Assembly (NCBI GenBank): GCA_021776515.1
Contig: JAJFFS010000016.1
Location: 1 to 64,000 of the forward strand
Direction: 5' to 3'
DNA: 64,000 nucleotides
DNA from: Robiginitomaculum sp.
GTDB taxonomy: Bacteria; Pseudomonadota; Alphaproteobacteria; Caulobacterales; Maricaulaceae
In this document: one piece after another, positions 61,706 to 64,000 of the stretch
How positions within the stretch are numbered: the stretch's first letter is position 1
Layout: the number at the start of each line of letters is the position of its first letter
Translations under genes and position numbers: made by a program
Notes under the pieces: generated by a model
The model's database searches: none
The model's input: only the letters and a program-made list of their open reading frames with translations
What the model was told of the DNA's origin: nothing

Positions 61706-63268
61706 TCAGTCGAGGCGACTTTCTGCGCGACACTCGATCCCATTTGCCCTGAGCACCTCGGCATAGCCTTCTGCGTAGGCGAGATTTTTTTTAATCGACT
61801 GCGTTGATAAGTTTGAACTGATATGTATGCCGGGGCGCGAAGCGTAACCAATATTTGTTTTCAGCGCCCACATAGCAAATGGTGCTCTCGCATCAGGAAG
61901 AAAAACCCAACCAAATCCGCATTCACCCTCCCAAATCGTGCCCCACTTTTCCAAGACCATTGGAGTTGGTGTTTTTGCTTCACCACGTTGCATTCCGCAA
62001 CTGTGAGCCATCTTATGAATCTCTTCCCAACGGGCTGGCACAGGACAGCTTGGTTCCGGTACTCTGCAAATCACAGGCTCAAGTGTGTCAATCTTACTTT
62101 CATCGCCGGGGTAGGCCGTTACGAATTTGCCTGGTCCAGCTTCTTCGAGCTTCCAGCCAGTTTCTACTACCACCTGTCTTCCATTTCTCCCGGTAATTAG
62201 TATTTGAGCGCCATGCATGACGCCATATTCGTTCACCTTTAGGCGGTAAAATTCCGAATTTCGAGCAGCTTGGCATAATTGATCAGCAAGGTATCGCCAG
62301 TCACTGGCCACAATACCCAGTGTATCCAAAAAAAACTTGGCTTTGGCCCCGCCTGCCGGGTGGTCGAGCTTCAAAAGGTACTTGGTAAGTTTCTTTTCAG
62401 TCACGACAAATTCGATACCATCCTCTGGTCTCGTGGTTGAAAATGTCCGAAAACTACCAGCCGCCTCAAAATTTCCTTGCGATAATGCCCTGCCAACTTC
62501 CGTTCTGTGGTTGGGTGCATCTCCTGAAATGCGACGCATACTCAGCCTACCTCTGTCACTTAGTTCGCTCGTTTCTAGGAGCTTAGGGGCAAGTTTCTCA
62601 AATTCTTGATGGTCTAAAAACCTTGCTGCGAACCTCGATCCATACTCCGTGATCATTGCCAAATCATCTGCTCTTTCTTCTGCGCCCTCCGGCCACTCAC
62701 TAAGTTTGCAAAGCCCATATTCATCAATAAACATGTCTTGAAACAAAGAGCTGGCAAAAAGATCCATATGTACGGGGTTGTTCCAATCAACCTTAACCCA
62801 GCCCAGGTACGGGCCAAATCCGCTAAGTGAATTTTCGATTGCTGGTCGGTGTTTATCGGAAAGCCCTTGCGTCACTACAACCCAAATATTCTTTCTGGCG
62901 AGCACATTTTGAAGCTCATCTTCGGTCATGCTGGAACCACTAGTTTGCATCGTTTCGGCAAGGTCACAAATGATCGTCAATAAATGATCCCTGTCGGGCT
63001 TGTGTGTTTGGCCCGATGCGTTAGCAGTTATGCCTGAAGTGTTTGCATGAGGAGCGCTAAGTGTGATCTCGGCTAGATCATAGCAATATCTAGTGTGTAG
63101 AAGCGATCCGCGAAGCAGCCTAAGTGCTGGCATGTCAGAGTTATCTTCAATGGCGTTGATGATGACAGATGCGCACTGAGGGCCAAACACCATATCAAGG
63201 TCGGGATGGTCTTCGTCAAAGAAAAATGCAGTCATAAAATTCAACCGTTCAGATATTGGTAGCCGCAC
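61706..63268 (-). CDS. Large orphan protein with central DUF6883-like domain
   Basis: The 520-residue protein has no signal or membrane segment. Residues about 290-388 (KKLTKYLLKLDHPAGGAKAK, then LVTAYP-type end KFVTAYPGDE) resemble the DUF6883 domain often found as a toxin module in polymorphic toxin systems. The N-terminal ~285 and C-terminal ~130 residues match nothing I know; WEEIHKMAHSCGMQRG opens the C-terminal part. The frame starts with GTG at 63268; ATG at 63235 is an alternative and neither has a good ribosome site. No DUF4926 immunity-like gene is adjacent. Confidence 0.6.
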   Translation of the reverse strand: MRLPISERLNFMTAFFFDEDHPDLDMVFGPQCASVIINAIEDNSDMPALRLLRGSLLHTRYCYDLAEITLSAPHANTSGITANASGQTHKPDRDHLLTIICDLAETMQTSGSSMTEDELQNVLARKNIWVVVTQGLSDKHRPAIENSLSGFGPYLGWVKVDWNNPVHMDLFASSLFQDMFIDEYGLCKLSEWPEGAEERADDLAMITEYGSRFAARFLDHQEFEKLAPKLLETSELSDRGRLSMRRISGDAPNHRTEVGRALSQGNFEAAGSFRTFSTTRPEDGIEFVVTEKKLTKYLLKLDHPAGGAKAKFFLDTLGIVASDWRYLADQLCQAARNSEFYRLKVNEYGVMHGAQILITGRNGRQVVVETGWKLEEAGPGKFVTAYPGDESKIDTLEPVICRVPEPSCPVPARWEEIHKMAHSCGMQRGEAKTPTPMVLEKWGTIWEGECGFGWVFLPDARAPFAMWALKTNIGYASRPGIHISSNLSTQSIKKNLAYAEGYAEVLRANGIECRAESRLD

Positions 63269-63481
63269 TTGCGGTTTTCAGCATAATGGTCTGCTGGCGC
63301 AGTTTTTGCAACTTTAACTGAGGTTCTCTCGTGCATCCCCAAGATAAAAACCTGGTTGCGCTGCGCATAAATTTGTACTGAGCAGGTAACAGTCTGCATC
63401 ATTAATCCCCGCACTTTTCTGAAGTTGATATTTAGTCGCGCCTTGGTCGATCTATCTACCTATTTGGCGTTAGTGTGAGTA

Positions 63482-63510
63482 AATTTGACATAATCAATAC
63501 AAGTCAAATT
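63482..63510. repeat. 8-bp inverted repeat next to tRNA-Leu
   Basis: AATTTGAC (63482-63489) and GTCAAATT (63503-63510) are exact inverted halves with a 13-base spacer. It lies between the orphan gene and tRNA-Leu and could be a protein-binding site of the former integration system. Confidence 0.45.
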
Positions 63511-63546
63511 CATCATAAAATCAATATAGTGGGTATTTAAAAAAAA

Positions 63547-63631
63547 TGGTGCGGGTGGTCGGACTCGAACCGACACTCCGTGAGGAACGGCATTTTGAGT
63601 GCCGCGCGTCTACCAATTCCACCACACCCGC
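63547..63631 (-). tRNA. tRNA-Leu (anticodon CAA)
   Basis: Read on the minus strand, it starts GCGGGTGTGGTGGAATTGG and ends CACCCGCACCA, with a seven-base acceptor pair, D-arm TGGTAGACGC, anticodon stem CGGCA/TGCCG around CTCAAAA (anticodon CAA, reading TTG), a long variable arm typical of leucine tRNAs and a T-arm TCGGTTCGAGTCCGA. The CCA is encoded. Its 3' end faces the island. Confidence 0.97.
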
Positions 63632-64000
63632 ATCAGAGGAACCGTTTATACCAGTTTGCAAATAAGGCAACAAGGATTGTTTGCAAATAATCAGTCGGTT
63701 GTGGCAAAAAACAAAACATTTATGGCTTTGGTCTTTTGATTTTCCTCACATTCACCGCAGGGCGACAATCTCTTGGTGGGTTGTGTTGAGCTTTGGCCGA
63801 CTGCCCGCATGTTCCGTTTTCTGATTATGCCGCTTTTCGGAATAAGATTTCCTTCGCGGGCACATCCCCGAAGATCAAGAGACCAGTCTTCTGCGAACTC
63901 TTTGCCCCTCGTCAGCATCAACATTTCTGTCAGGTTTCACTGCTATAGCCATAATGAATAATATGTGGCACCAGATTGTATAAATTAGCCCGGGCGGAAA
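63632..64000. other. No gene recognised
   Basis: After tRNA-Leu I find no supported gene to the window end. The only open frame of note is a 77-codon one on the minus strand (63691-63924) whose product is basic and contains CGEC but matches no family I know and has no clear ribosome site. It may belong to a larger feature beyond the window. Confidence 0.4.

Noticed and set aside
62337-62609. 90-codon plus-strand frame opposite the DUF6883-like gene, considered as an immunity gene
   Set aside because: It lies wholly inside the orphan gene on the other strand, is Ser/Leu-rich and has no start signals.
63691-63924. 77-residue minus-strand protein near the window end
   Set aside because: No ribosome site, no recognised family and only two cysteines; kept as unexplained sequence, not as a gene.

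Overview
The window is a chromosomal segment of an alphaproteobacterium. The best evidence is a circularly permuted, two-piece tmRNA gene followed by an alpha-type sspB. The RegA/RegB (ActR/ActS) redox pair, the lptC-lptA-lptB-rpoN-hpf-ptsN string, glyQ/glyS followed by ppdK, a TipF-like EAL protein and a phaZ-type depolymerase agree with this. CheY and CheZ genes suggest a flagellated, chemotactic cell. SCO1, a membrane-anchored cytochrome c and RegB suggest aerobic respiration with redox control. PhaZ suggests polyhydroxyalkanoate storage. I cannot name the genus.

Layout. 0-3.4 kb: the 3' end of an IS3-type transposase and two GT4-like glycosyltransferases, AT-rich and probably a surface polysaccharide region. 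3.6-9.3 kb: RNase D, then LPS transport (lptC, lptA, lptB), sigma-54 (rpoN), hibernation factor (hpf) and PTS EIIA-Ntr (ptsN). 9.3-11.5 kb, minus strand: cheZ, cheY and a second receiver protein. 11.6-18.2 kb: MaoC hydratase, ribF, ileS, lspA, a lipoprotein, a YbjN protein and a low-molecular-weight phosphatase. 18.2-27.6 kb: amidase, DUF423, TPR lipoprotein, M17 aminopeptidase, NlpC/P60, cytochrome c, kdsB, pheA, AhpD-like, NudC. 27.7-29.5 kb: a two-gene lipoprotein unit (the second with an HExxH site) behind a promoter whose spacer is a run of ten C. 29.5-41 kb: Lrp regulator and kynA, an S9-like lipoprotein, ettA, repeats, small membrane proteins, FAH hydrolase, acyltransferase, polyprenyl synthase, DUF2007, a TrmN6-like methyltransferase. 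40.6-46.9 kb: glyQ-cupin-glyS-ppdK, with palindromic repeats inside glyS and around its 3' end. 46.9-53.2 kb: SleB hydrolase, regA/regB, cpdA-like, SCO1, phaZ, YgjP-like metalloprotease. 53.4-60.1 kb: uvrD, ABM monooxygenase, TipF-like protein, ssrA, sspB, fumC, tRNA-Arg. 60.2-63.6 kb: a small island carrying a Fic protein and a protein with a DUF6883-like domain, ending at the 3' end of tRNA-Leu.

Most genes are housekeeping and sit in tight, often overlapping operons. The most unusual places are: the poly-C promoter with its lipoprotein/metallopeptidase pair; the tRNA-Leu island with att-like repeats and a large orphan protein; the palindromic repeat pair translated in frame inside glyS; the five-copy 28-bp array between inverted repeats at 34.9-35.1 kb; and the 16-residue ssrA tag with three extra residues before the usual NDN core.

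All family assignments come from motifs and remembered family signatures. No database search was run.
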